Assembly: GCA_937924805.1 (NCBI GenBank)
Contig: CALDTZ010000007.1
Span: 1 to 53,184 of the forward strand
Direction of reading: 5' to 3'
DNA from: an uncultured Saprospiraceae bacterium
GTDB lineage: Bacteria > Bacteroidota > Bacteroidia > Chitinophagales > Saprospiraceae
DNA: 53,184 nucleotides
Shown: positions 24,216 through 33,519 of the stretch, one piece after another
How positions within the stretch are numbered: the stretch's first letter is position 1
How the letters are laid out: each line of letters begins with the position of its first letter
Notes under the pieces: generated by a model
The model's database searches: none
What the model was told of the DNA's origin: nothing
Seen by the model: only the letters and a program-made list of their open reading frames with translations
Position numbers and translations under genes: made by a program

Positions 24216-25778
24216 ATGGGATACCCGAATAAATTGATGGTCGTTTTATTTTCATTGATATGTTTCAATGGGGTTGGTCAAAGTGTGACTTGGGTTGAGG
24301 ATATTGCTCCTATCATTTATGACAACTGTTCATCTTGTCATCATGAAGGTGCAATTGCTCCGTTCCATTTGATGTCTTACCAAGATGTGGTTACCTACTC
24401 AAGCTTAATTAGTCACGCTGTTTCAGAACGAAGTATGCCACCATGGCCAGCAGATCCGGCGTATATGCATTTTGTAGATGAAGCGTATTTGGAACAAGAG
24501 GAAATTGATTTATTATTAGAATGGATAGATCAGTCTCATGTTTTTGGTGATCCATCTATGGAACCAGAAGCGCCTATTTTTCATCCTTCGGGATCATTAT
24601 TAAATTCAATTGATTTTTCATTAAATATAGATCCATATACGCTTCAATCAAATACGGATGAAATACGTTGGTTTGCCTTCGAAAATACCAATAGTGAATC
24701 AATTTATATTAAAGGAATTGAAGTTATTCCTGGATTAGATAATGTCGTTCATCATGCTGATGTATTCATTGATAATACAGGGCAGAGTGTAGCCTATGAT
24801 ATAAGTGATCCTGCATCTGGGTTTAATTCAACGACTGGACAGCCTGTAAATACCTATTATGTAAATGCATGGCAACCAGGCGCTAATATTATTAGATATC
24901 CGGAAGATTGGGTTTTTGTCATACCTCCGGGTTCTGATTTTGTAATAGAAATTCATTACGGTCCAGGAGGACAAGGTCAGATTGATTCTACCTTCATGAA
25001 TTTTGAACTTGCCGAACCTTCCAATAATATCAGACCTTTAAGAGCAAGTTGGATGATGGATCATAGTCCAAACCACTTAATTGACGGGCCGCTCATTATT
25101 GAGGCAAATGAACTAGATACGTTTCATCAAATAACACAACCAATATCTCAAGATCTTTCTCTATTGGCGATTTGTCCTCATATGCACTATTTGGGGAAAT
25201 CATATCGGGTTTGGTATGAAACTGCTCAAGGAGACTCTATTCCCTTAATTGATATACCTCGATGGGATTTTCATTGGCAAAAATACTATGCATTTCAAAA
25301 AATAATCAAATTACCGGCAGGATCAATCCTAAAAAGTGAAAGTGTCTATGATAATACGATTGAAAATCACGATAATCCTAATAATCCTCCAATAACGGTA
25401 TCGTTGGGTTCACAGACATCAGATGAGATGCTCCTGTGTTATTTCATCTTTGCAGATTACCAAGAAGGTGATGAAGAGATTATTATGGACGAAACATTGA
25501 TTTCAAAGGTTGAAAATCAAAAAGATAAGAGTTTAGATTTTCTTTTATTTCCGAACCCCGTTCTTGATGAACTCATTTGTTCGGTACCGAAATCTATAGA
25601 TATTAAAAAGGTGAAATTCAGTATTTATAATCAAATCGGTCAAAAAGTAAAGGAAAATAGATCAAACCAAAAAGGGCATATGGTGACCTTTAATCTTGAT
25701 CAATTCAAATCAGGTATTTATTTTTTAAAGTGGGAATTAGGGAATCAGAGTGACCTAATTCAATTTATTAAACATTAA
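24216..25778 (+). CDS. Secreted cytochrome c / copper monooxygenase-like protein with T9SS tail
   Basis: A signal peptide of about 22 residues precedes a cytochrome c-like segment with one heme site, CSSCH (about 38-42), and a Met-rich MPPWP. The middle (about 150-420) resembles the two-domain copper type II ascorbate-dependent monooxygenases: VVHHADVFI and CPHMHYLGKSYRVW (HxH copper ligands) with a late methionine in QTSDEMLLCYFIF. The C-terminus is a T9SS sorting domain (FLLFPNPVLDEL to QFIKH). It is therefore a surface or extracellular redox enzyme. The substrate is unknown; peptidylglycine or dopamine hydroxylase activity should not be assumed. The frame is open to TTG 24117, with other ATGs at 24126 and 24162. 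I prefer 24216 because it places the signal peptide at the start. Confidence 0.82.
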   Translation: MGYPNKLMVVLFSLICFNGVGQSVTWVEDIAPIIYDNCSSCHHEGAIAPFHLMSYQDVVTYSSLISHAVSERSMPPWPADPAYMHFVDEAYLEQEEIDLLLEWIDQSHVFGDPSMEPEAPIFHPSGSLLNSIDFSLNIDPYTLQSNTDEIRWFAFENTNSESIYIKGIEVIPGLDNVVHHADVFIDNTGQSVAYDISDPASGFNSTTGQPVNTYYVNAWQPGANIIRYPEDWVFVIPPGSDFVIEIHYGPGGQGQIDSTFMNFELAEPSNNIRPLRASWMMDHSPNHLIDGPLIIEANELDTFHQITQPISQDLSLLAICPHMHYLGKSYRVWYETAQGDSIPLIDIPRWDFHWQKYYAFQKIIKLPAGSILKSESVYDNTIENHDNPNNPPITVSLGSQTSDEMLLCYFIFADYQEGDEEIIMDETLISKVENQKDKSLDFLLFPNPVLDELICSVPKSIDIKKVKFSIYNQIGQKVKENRSNQKGHMVTFNLDQFKSGIYFLKWELGNQSDLIQFIKH

Positions 25779-25886
25779 ATAAGCGCACGTCGACCCAACT
25801 ATTTTGTTTCTAAATGGCGTCTTTTAAAAGAAGGGTTCTATTCGTTTGATCGGGGCCAATTTTAAAATTTTAATGGAAGTTAAATT

Positions 25887-26339
25887 ATGAGAAAAATCAC
25901 CTATTTATTTATGGCTTTATTGTTTGCTTCGTGTGGGAAAGTAAACCAAGTTGAAGCGTTGATGTTTGGAACGTTTTATAGTGAATGTTTTGGTGAAAAT
26001 TGTATTGAGATATTTAAGTTGCAAGATGGAAAATTATACGAGGATACCAATGATGAATATCCTTCAATCGAAGGAAATCAATATGATTGGGTAGAGTTGT
26101 CAAGTGACAAATACATCCTAGCGGAAGATTTAAAGGCCGCTTTTCCAGCTGATCTGAAAGATGAATCTGAGATAATTATTGGAATGCCGGATGCTGGAGA
26201 TTGGGGTGGTGTTTTTGTTGGATTGCTAGACGGTACCGATCCTGAATTCTGGATTATTGATAATATGAAAGATAATATTCCATTGTATTTGTATGACTTT
26301 ATTGTCAATATACAAAATACGGTTACTGAAATTCAATAA
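25887..26339 (+). CDS. Small lipoprotein of unknown function
   Basis: The 150-residue protein begins with a lipoprotein signal ending ALLFASC, so Cys16 is the predicted lipid anchor. The mature part is acidic and mixed alpha/beta (YSECFGENCIEIFKLQDGKLYEDT, DWGGVFVGLLDGTDPEFWIID). I do not recognise a domain. A pair of cysteines in SECFGENC may form a disulfide. It sits 108 bases after the T9SS cytochrome gene on the same strand and ends 10 bases from the convergent PLP lyase gene. It may belong with the upstream gene, but this is only position. Confidence 0.75.
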   Translation: MRKITYLFMALLFASCGKVNQVEALMFGTFYSECFGENCIEIFKLQDGKLYEDTNDEYPSIEGNQYDWVELSSDKYILAEDLKAAFPADLKDESEIIIGMPDAGDWGGVFVGLLDGTDPEFWIIDNMKDNIPLYLYDFIVNIQNTVTEIQ

Positions 26340-26349
26340 AGCAGGAAAA

Positions 26350-27543
26350 CTATTGAGAGGTAAGGGCTTTGTCTAAATCAGATTTTATATCATCCTCATG
26401 CTCTATTCCGACGGATAATCGAATCAATCCATCTGTAATTCCAAATTGAATTCGTAAGGCTCGATCAATATGAAGATGAGACATTGAAGCAGGATGCAAG
26501 ACTAGTGTATCTGTATTTCCTAAAGTTGGTGCAAGGGAGCACAAACGTAATTCGTTCATAAATTTTTTCCCAGCTTCAAATCCACCTTTAACTTCAAAAC
26601 TAAGCATTCCACCAAAAGAAGCCATTTGTTTTTTTGCTATTTCGTGATTTGCGTGTGAAGGTAAGCCTGGGTAGTTTACAAAATCAACATTAGGGTGGTT
26701 TTCCAAAAAAGTAGCAACAGAAAGGGCATTACTTGAATGTTTCTCCATTCGCAAGGCTAATGTTTTAAGTCCATTATTAAGATTCCATGCCTCAAATGGG
26801 CTTGCGGTAGGTCCGATTAGTTTATAGTGTGCCCATAGATTGTCATAATGCTTTCTATTAGCTAAGATAGCGCCACCCAGTCCATTACCATGTCCATTCA
26901 AATATTTTGTCGTACTGTGTAAGACAAAATCAACACCATAAGAAAAAGGACGCTGTAACATTGGAGTTGCAAAGGTATTATCTGCGACTGTTAAAACGTT
27001 GTGAGATTTAGCAAAAGCAACTATTTTTTCGATGTCAATACAAGCTAGAGTAGGGTTTGCCGGGGTTTCAAAATAGATGAGTTTTATTTCTGGATTTGCT
27101 TTCATTAGTTGAGCCAAATGACTTTCATCATTAAGATCACTAAATAGGGTAGTAACGCCAAATTGACTGAATACCTTTTTTAATAATTCGGTTGTTCCTC
27201 CATAAATATTACCATGGGTTAATACTTTGTCGCCAGCTTTAAGTTGGCTTGCAAGCAAACAATGAATCGCAGACATTCCACTATTTGCCAAAAGGCAAAA
27301 AACATCCATATCCGTACCAAAGGATTCTAATTGCGCAATTTTTAAAGCAACGGTATCCAATGTTGGGTTTGCAAATCTAGAATAGAGATGACCTTCTTCT
27401 GGTTTAGAAAATACGTCTATTCCTTCCTCTATATTTTCAAAACTAAATGAGGATGTCGCATAGATTGGCAAAATATGAGGTCTAGTTGTTCGAATTTCCT
27501 TGTTTTCTTGTACAGCTAGGGTTTCCAGTCGCTTTTTATTCAT
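26350..27543 (-). CDS. Cys/Met metabolism PLP-dependent enzyme (methionine gamma-lyase-like)
   Basis: This fold-type I PLP enzyme (397 residues) of the trans-sulfuration family has YSRFANPT near 55 for phosphate binding, the catalytic lysine in HSTTKYLNGHGN (Lys213), FETPANPTL, VADNTFATP, and the late SVGIEHEDD. The pattern, with GGAILANR and HPASMSHLH, best fits methionine gamma-lyase or O-acetylhomoserine sulfhydrylase. Cystathionine gamma-synthase or lyase cannot be excluded. The substrate-defining cysteine of true methionine gamma-lyases cannot be checked here without an alignment. It is cytoplasmic, a single gene, and divergent from the broken outer-membrane protein gene. Confidence 0.88.
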   Translation of the reverse strand: MNKKRLETLAVQENKEIRTTRPHILPIYATSSFSFENIEEGIDVFSKPEEGHLYSRFANPTLDTVALKIAQLESFGTDMDVFCLLANSGMSAIHCLLASQLKAGDKVLTHGNIYGGTTELLKKVFSQFGVTTLFSDLNDESHLAQLMKANPEIKLIYFETPANPTLACIDIEKIVAFAKSHNVLTVADNTFATPMLQRPFSYGVDFVLHSTTKYLNGHGNGLGGAILANRKHYDNLWAHYKLIGPTASPFEAWNLNNGLKTLALRMEKHSSNALSVATFLENHPNVDFVNYPGLPSHANHEIAKKQMASFGGMLSFEVKGGFEAGKKFMNELRLCSLAPTLGNTDTLVLHPASMSHLHIDRALRIQFGITDGLIRLSVGIEHEDDIKSDLDKALTSQ

Positions 27544-27629
27544 TCTATTCTTATTTTCGAATTGTAATATTATTAAATGTGGTGCAGAAATTAAATTTTA
27601 TTTTGACTAATCACCGATAATAGATTAAA

Positions 27630-28358
27630 ATGAAATCAAATTCTTTAAAGTTTATAATAATAGTATTGATACTACAATTAAGTATCAAAGATCAAGCGAT
27701 AGCTCAATCTGGGCAAAACGATACAATCGTTGCTGATGAGGTGATTTATAATTTCCTTGATATTTCATTTGATTTTAATTATCCTCAAGGATTTTTTAAA
27801 GAAAATACATAACCCTTTGCTCCTGGTGTTTCAATCGCGATATCTAGACAACTTAAGGTTAATTCCCCCTTTACTTTTGGTTTGATGTTTAGTTATATAG
27901 ATTTGGAAGATCTTACAGGGGATTATATAGATACGAATGGAGGATTTGATTTGGAAGTTGATCAACATGCCTACACGAATATCTATGATTTGAATGCGAG
28001 AATGAAATATTATACGCCTATTGCTTTTTGGCGATTTGAAAATTATGTCATTGGAGCCTTAGGGTATCGAGCTATTGTAGCTTCATATTCTGACTCTTAT
28101 ACTACGGATACAGAATACACAGATGTTGAAATTGAAAAATGGAGCTCCTCAATGACGTATTTAATTGGAACAGGATTCGTTTTTCATTTGAAAAATAAAA
28201 CATTTTTACATTTTGAGGGGAGCATGAAAAACGGGGGTATCTCCCGTTATTTATCGATTGAAGATTTAGGGAATGAACTACCAAAAGATAATTTTAAAAT
28301 TAAATCCTCTCAATCTGATATCTTTGCTCTTTCATTAGGTCTTAGCTTTGTATTCTAA
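27630..28358 (+). pseudogene. Outer-membrane beta-barrel protein gene with an in-frame stop
   Basis: The gene starts with a good signal peptide (residues 1-25, ending AIAQ). A first beta segment (DISFDFNYPQGFFKENT) is followed by TAA at 27810-27812. The same frame then continues without a break: PFAPGVSIAISRQLKVNSPFTFGLMFSYIDLEDL and on to a typical barrel terminus SLGLSFVF at 28358. The alternating pattern of strands runs across the stop, so a one-base change from a sense codon is the simplest reading. Without the stop the protein would be 242 residues, the size of a small OmpW- or porin-like barrel. It may be a true nonsense mutation, a sequencing error or, least likely, read-through. Confidence 0.78.
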
Positions 28359-28383
28359 GCATAGATAAAAGAAAACTATAGAT

Positions 28384-29466
28384 ATGGCAGAGGTTGATTT
28401 TTCAAACGATGATTATGAGTTAACAACATTACGTGTTGATCCAGGACAATCTTCATTACGTATTGATAAGTATGTGTTAGATAAACTCGAAAAAGTAACT
28501 CGAAGTAAGATACAGAAAGGGATCAAAGAGAAGAGAATACTTGTCAATAACTTACCTGTAAAAGCAAACTATTTGGTTCGCCCGAATGATGAAATTCAAC
28601 TTTATGTTCCTAGAAATATAAACGGTGCGGAACACATTTTAGCAGAAGATATACCATTGGATATCCGCTATGAAGATGAGGATGTTATGATTGTGTTTAA
28701 ACCACCAGGAATGGTTGTCCATCCTGGTATCTCTAATAGTTCAGGTACTCTTGTAAATGCGTTAGCATATTATTTTAAGTCAAAACAGTTACCAATAAAG
28801 GAGGGTAATCTACCTGATCGACCAGGTTTGGTCCATCGAATTGATAAAGATACTTCAGGTTTGTTAGTTATTGCAAAGAATACAGAGGCGATGACGCATT
28901 TGAGCAAGCAGTTTTATGATCACACGATCGTCCGACAATATGAAGCAATCGTCTGGGGGGGACCGAAGGAAGAAAAAGGCACCATCAATGAGCATATTGG
29001 GAGGAGTCTAAATAATAGAACGGTTTTTAAGGTTTATGAAGATGGAGAATTAGGCAAACATGCGATTACGCACTATGAAGTGTTAGAAGATTTATATTAT
29101 GTGAGTCGCATTCGTTGTGTGCTAGAAACAGGTCGAACGCATCAGATTAGAGTTCATATGAAATATTTGGGTCACCCAATATTTAGTGATGCCAAGTATG
29201 GTGGAGATAAAATTGTAAAAGGAACCGTTTTTAATAAGTACAAGCAATTTGTATTTAATTGTTTTAAACTGTGTACACGTCAAGCCTTACATGCGAGGAA
29301 AATAGGATTTATACATCCAAGAACGGAAGAATACATGGAATTTGAAGCAGATCTTCCTGAAGATATGGCGCAGGCTTTAGAAAAATGGAGAAGTTATGTA
29401 ACCATTAAAGAAGAAGTGATCAATAACGCAAAAGACGATGATGTTGAATCTACAGAGGAGGATTAG
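28384..29466 (+). CDS. rluD: RluA/RluD-family 23S rRNA pseudouridine synthase
   Basis: An S4 RNA-binding domain (about 20-75, LRIDKYVLDKL...VNNLPVKANYLVRPNDEI) precedes the synthase domain with HRIDKDTSG (catalytic Asp154), GRTHQIRVHMKYLGHPI and ALHARKIGF. The 360-residue length with an S4 domain fits the RluD branch, which modifies helix 69 of 23S rRNA in the ribosome large subunit. RluC is the alternative. The C-terminal tail is acidic, and its last 29 bases overlap the next gene, which suggests coupled translation with the LuxC-like gene. Confidence 0.9.
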   Translation: MAEVDFSNDDYELTTLRVDPGQSSLRIDKYVLDKLEKVTRSKIQKGIKEKRILVNNLPVKANYLVRPNDEIQLYVPRNINGAEHILAEDIPLDIRYEDEDVMIVFKPPGMVVHPGISNSSGTLVNALAYYFKSKQLPIKEGNLPDRPGLVHRIDKDTSGLLVIAKNTEAMTHLSKQFYDHTIVRQYEAIVWGGPKEEKGTINEHIGRSLNNRTVFKVYEDGELGKHAITHYEVLEDLYYVSRIRCVLETGRTHQIRVHMKYLGHPIFSDAKYGGDKIVKGTVFNKYKQFVFNCFKLCTRQALHARKIGFIHPRTEEYMEFEADLPEDMAQALEKWRSYVTIKEEVINNAKDDDVESTEED

Positions 29467-30454
29467 CGCTTTAGTTCATCTTGGTAACAAGATTGATATT
29501 GATGCAGACGACTGGAAAGCTGTAATGCTCAAATCAAAAGCTGAAAATCAATGGTTTACCATCGATAATCAACGGTTGATGATTGAATCAATACAAAAAT
29601 GTTATTTGAGTGAGTCAGAGCTAAAAAGATATGTTGATGTTTATACGATGGGTAAACAGAGATTGACCATTGGATTGATATTGGCGGGAAATATTCCTAT
29701 GGTCGGTTTTCATGATATCCTCAGTACTTTTTTGTCAGGCCACAATGCTATGATTAAAACATCGGATAAGGACCGTTATTTAATTCCTTTTTTAATTCAA
29801 AAACTAATAGCATTAGAACCTGAAACCGCTACCTACTTTACTTTTGTTGATAAATTGGAAAACTTTGATGCAATTATAGCTACGGGGTCAAATAATACTG
29901 CTCGGCATTTTGAGTCTTATTTCAAAAAATATCCTAAATTAATTAGAAAAAATAGGACGGCTGTAGCTGTTTTGACGGGTAAAGAAAGTGAAGAGGAAAT
30001 GGTTCAATTAGGACATGATATCTTTTCCTATTTTGGTTTAGGATGCAGAAATGTATCTAAAATATACTGTCTAGGTACTTTTGATAAAAATCGGTTTTAT
30101 AAACATATTGAGGGTTTCAAGCCTTTGATAAATCATAATAAGTATAAAAATAATTATGATTACAATTATGCTATTTACTTATTGAATAAAATTGAATTCT
30201 TTACGGATAATGTATTGATTGCAAAACCGGATAGTAGTATTCATTCACGTATTGCTTCTATTCATTATGAGGAAATGGAATCTATCGAAGAGATACAACA
30301 ATCGATTGAAAAAGTAGCGGATGAAATTCAAACAGTTGTGTCTTTAAAGCCATTATTTGATAGGCATAGTCGTTTTGGTATGGCACAAAAGCCTTCGATA
30401 GATACCTTTGCAGATGGAGTAGATACGATGAAATTTTTAACGGGACTTGGATGA
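29438..30454 (+). CDS. LuxC-family acyl-CoA reductase-like protein
   Basis: The 338-residue protein has the aldehyde-dehydrogenase-like fold of LuxC-domain reductases: LILAGNIPMVGFHD and LSGHNAMIKTSDKDR near 80-110, IIATGSNNTARHFESYF near 150, and the probable catalytic cysteine in FGLGCRNVSKIY (Cys203). Family members reduce acyl-CoA or acyl-thioesters to aldehydes with NADPH. No luxD/E-type partner is present, as is usual for the Bacteroidota version. It starts inside the rluD coding end (ATG at 29438 or 29441) and overlaps nth by 4 bases (ATGA). Its biological role in this phylum is not known to me. Confidence 0.83.
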   Translation: MMLNLQRRISALVHLGNKIDIDADDWKAVMLKSKAENQWFTIDNQRLMIESIQKCYLSESELKRYVDVYTMGKQRLTIGLILAGNIPMVGFHDILSTFLSGHNAMIKTSDKDRYLIPFLIQKLIALEPETATYFTFVDKLENFDAIIATGSNNTARHFESYFKKYPKLIRKNRTAVAVLTGKESEEEMVQLGHDIFSYFGLGCRNVSKIYCLGTFDKNRFYKHIEGFKPLINHNKYKNNYDYNYAIYLLNKIEFFTDNVLIAKPDSSIHSRIASIHYEEMESIEEIQQSIEKVADEIQTVVSLKPLFDRHSRFGMAQKPSIDTFADGVDTMKFLTGLG

Positions 30455-31086
30455 AGAAACAAGAAGTAGCAAATGATATTGCACGAATTTTAGAAGAAAC
30501 ATATCCAGAAGTACCTATACCTCTAGATCATACGGATTCATACACATTGTTGGTTGCCGTTTTGCTTTCTGCCCAATGTACCGATAAAAGGGTCAATCAA
30601 ATCACCCCGGCTTTATTTGCAATGGCAGATAATCCCTATGATATGGTAACGCATGATGTTGATGAAATCAGAGAAATTATAAAACCTTGTGGTTTATCAC
30701 CAAGAAAATCTAAAGCAATCCATCAATTATCACAAATTCTTATTGATAAGCATAATGGGGAGGTTCCTGCAAGTTTCGAGTCATTAGAGTTATTGCCAGG
30801 TGTTGGTCATAAAACGGCTTCTGTTGTGATGGCTCAAGCTTTTGGTGTTCCAGCATTTCCTGTGGATACACATATTCATAGATTAGCCTATCGCTGGAAA
30901 TTAAGTACGGGAAAAAATGTTGATAAAACAGAGAAAGATCTAAAGCGATTGTTTCCAAAAGAAATTTGGAATAAACTTCATTTACAATTTATTTTTTTTG
31001 GAAGAGCGTATTGTCCTGCTCGTGGTCACAACCCATTTACTTGTCCTATTTGTTCTAAATATGGTCGAGCCGAATTATTTAAATAG
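30451..31086 (+). CDS. nth: Endonuclease III (base-excision DNA glycosylase/AP lyase)
   Basis: The helix-hairpin-helix motif LPGVGHKTA carries the catalytic Lys121, and the catalytic Asp139 is in PVDTHIHRLAYR. ALLSAQCTDKRVN-like LLSAQCTDKRVNQ near 39 is the usual DNA-contact segment. The 211-residue enzyme removes oxidised pyrimidines and nicks at AP sites. At the C-terminus only Cys188, Cys198 and Cys201 remain in CPARGHNPFTCPIC. The classical four-cysteine cluster spacing (Cx6Cx2Cx5C) is absent, so the iron-sulfur cluster may be missing or differently ligated. It overlaps the LuxC-like gene and converges on tamL. Confidence 0.92.
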   Translation: MKKQEVANDIARILEETYPEVPIPLDHTDSYTLLVAVLLSAQCTDKRVNQITPALFAMADNPYDMVTHDVDEIREIIKPCGLSPRKSKAIHQLSQILIDKHNGEVPASFESLELLPGVGHKTASVVMAQAFGVPAFPVDTHIHRLAYRWKLSTGKNVDKTEKDLKRLFPKEIWNKLHLQFIFFGRAYCPARGHNPFTCPICSKYGRAELFK

Positions 31087-31100
31087 AAATCTAAAACGTT

Positions 31101-33476
31101 TTAAAAAGGATAGTTTACTGCAAGGTTGATTGTTCCTATTCCTTGTTTTTGAGCTCCATTTTTAGCGCGTAAAGGGTTAACCCAATGCGATCCTAGCTCT
31201 TCATATGGAAGTCTTAGCTTATACCCAAAATCAATACGAATATTAAAGTATGTAAAATCAAGTCTAATACCATATCCGGTACCTAATGCGATCTGATCGA
31301 TAAATGCTGAGCTAAACTGACTACCTAATCGTTCTGCATCAAACCTACGTGTCCATACATTACCACCATCTAAAAATAAAGCCCCTTCGAAAATCCAAAA
31401 TAGATCGAATCTGTATTCTAGATTTGCTTCAAATTTTATATCTCCTGTTTGATAGAATAGGATATTAGTGGCTATATCTTTAAATCCTCCAGGACCTAAT
31501 TCTCTCGGTTGCCATGCACGAATACCATTTGGGCCACCATTGAAAAATTGCCGAATGAATGGAACGGCTGAGTCATTAAAATATTCAAAGGCATAACCCA
31601 GATTGATACGAAAAGCCATTGAATTCCTTGGATCGAATTCTTTATAAATTCGCTGATCAATTTCAAATTTCATAAAATTGGCAAAATCGATATCATCACT
31701 CACCCTCCATGCCTTTGAATTGCCAGAAATACCATTATATATCGAATTCGCTGCCCATACTTCTAGTCCAGAAAACTCTGCCCTTACGATACTTAACCAA
31801 GACCAACCGGATCTTGATTTTTTGCTACTATAAAAGTGAGAAAACTCTTGAAACGCTAATCCTGAGAATAGATTATTTTGAAAAGAATTTTTTAATAGAG
31901 GAATAGTATCTAATACTTCTTGGAAAGCAGGTTCATGATTGTATAATAGTAGATTTAATCCCGTTTGTTGAAAGACAATACGTTTATTCCTATTTGGGTT
32001 GTATGTAAAGCCATAAGAGGCATTAAATGAGCTTATTTGGTATCGATCAAAAACATTTTGATACGTATAACCTAATAAATATTGTGTATTCGTATTTTCT
32101 TTAATATTTTGATAGTCATCATCTGAAATCAGATTGAAACGATTCAAATTTTTAAACGTGCCATACAGATCATTCATTTTGGGAATTTGAATTCCGTTTT
32201 GAATATTGTAAGAAATTGAATTGATCAGATTGTCTGGTCCCGTTGGATTTGCTAAGTTAAATTCTACGGAGGTTTCTGCAGAAAGACTATACGTGATTCC
32301 CCCATTAAATATATTTTTGTTTTCAACACTACCTCCGACACTTAGACCAAATAACCTTCTACCAACGGTATTGACTGTTGAGTAAAATACATCTCCGTTT
32401 AAGTCTGCAGACCATAAATATTGGGCAGGTGTTAGGTATATATTGTAATGGATAACACCAGGATTTTCATCATCAAGGATTGGGTCTATCTTAACAAAGC
32501 GATATATCTCTAATTCTGATAATTTTCTTAGTGTTTTATAATACTTGTCTCTATTGTAAAATTCACCTGAAGCGAAAAATATTTTATTGTCAATCGTACT
32601 GGGCTTAACCAAATGATTGATACGCTCGGTCCAATAGGTATTATTATGAAATGTTGTACTCGTATAGCTACTATCGGAAAGCGTTTGACTATAGTCAGTG
32701 TAGATGTTTATATCGCCAATAGAATACCGTTGATGAGGTTTATCAGAATTTTGGTTTTTAATTTCTATAAATATTTCAATCTGGTTATCATAGATTGTAC
32801 TATCGCCTTTGATTTCGATATGATTGTTACTAAAATTTGCGTAACCATCATTTTGTAATTGATTAATAATTCGTTGCTTTTCTAAATCAAAGGTCAGTGC
32901 ATCAATCGGGATGTTAGGTTTGATTAGGGAAGCGTCTTTTGTATCGATGAGTTTTTGAATAATTTCAAAATCTTTACCTATGAATACACTTGATCGGACA
33001 TATGAACGATTATCTAGTTGTACGGTGTATTGTATGGTTCTCGTTTTTTTACGTTTAATAAACCATAAGTACCGTTTGTAATCTATGTCGTAGGTAACTT
33101 CAGCTTGGTAAAACCCTTTTTTGTTTATAAGGTATTTTTCGATGTTTTTTGCAGTACTTGATGTTACAATGGAATCAAAAATTGCTGGTTTTTCAGCGAT
33201 CCCTTTGAGGATGTAACGTTGTAAGGCATTCAGTTTTTCTTTTTTAGAATATCTCATATAATACCCTTCTCTCGAAGTGCCCAGCCAGTTAGTATTGGGT
33301 TTTTGGTTATATAAATCTTCTAGTTCTGCTTCCAGATTTGATTTGTTGAAATCATATTTTTCTGCAATAATTTCCATCGAGTTCTCTTTCAATAGGGATT
33401 GTCCTTCTTCTAAGTGTCTTGTTGTGGAACAAGACATACATATAGAACCTATCAAAATATAAAGTAACCAAGTCAC
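31101..33476 (-). CDS. tamL: TamL-type BamA/TamA-family outer-membrane lipoprotein
   Basis: The 791-residue protein starts with a lipoprotein signal (SICMSCSTTRHL), a trait that separates Bacteroidota TamL from TamA. The N-terminal 330 residues are POTRA-like (repeated VxYxIDYKR, YSIGDINIYTDYS and RFVKIDPIL segments). The C-terminal half is an Omp85 barrel with the internal FFNGGPNGIRAWQPRELGPG motif and ends in LAVNYPF, a proper beta-signal with terminal Phe. It works with TamB in moving lipids or proteins to the outer membrane. No tamB lies in the window. It is divergent from the TrmH methyltransferase, a gene order I recall from other Bacteroidota. Confidence 0.92.
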   Translation of the reverse strand: MTWLLYILIGSICMSCSTTRHLEEGQSLLKENSMEIIAEKYDFNKSNLEAELEDLYNQKPNTNWLGTSREGYYMRYSKKEKLNALQRYILKGIAEKPAIFDSIVTSSTAKNIEKYLINKKGFYQAEVTYDIDYKRYLWFIKRKKTRTIQYTVQLDNRSYVRSSVFIGKDFEIIQKLIDTKDASLIKPNIPIDALTFDLEKQRIINQLQNDGYANFSNNHIEIKGDSTIYDNQIEIFIEIKNQNSDKPHQRYSIGDINIYTDYSQTLSDSSYTSTTFHNNTYWTERINHLVKPSTIDNKIFFASGEFYNRDKYYKTLRKLSELEIYRFVKIDPILDDENPGVIHYNIYLTPAQYLWSADLNGDVFYSTVNTVGRRLFGLSVGGSVENKNIFNGGITYSLSAETSVEFNLANPTGPDNLINSISYNIQNGIQIPKMNDLYGTFKNLNRFNLISDDDYQNIKENTNTQYLLGYTYQNVFDRYQISSFNASYGFTYNPNRNKRIVFQQTGLNLLLYNHEPAFQEVLDTIPLLKNSFQNNLFSGLAFQEFSHFYSSKKSRSGWSWLSIVRAEFSGLEVWAANSIYNGISGNSKAWRVSDDIDFANFMKFEIDQRIYKEFDPRNSMAFRINLGYAFEYFNDSAVPFIRQFFNGGPNGIRAWQPRELGPGGFKDIATNILFYQTGDIKFEANLEYRFDLFWIFEGALFLDGGNVWTRRFDAERLGSQFSSAFIDQIALGTGYGIRLDFTYFNIRIDFGYKLRLPYEELGSHWVNPLRAKNGAQKQGIGTINLAVNYPF

Positions 33477-33519
33477 TTTGATAGTACTATTATTCGTGCG
33501 ATATGTTATATTCGAATTT

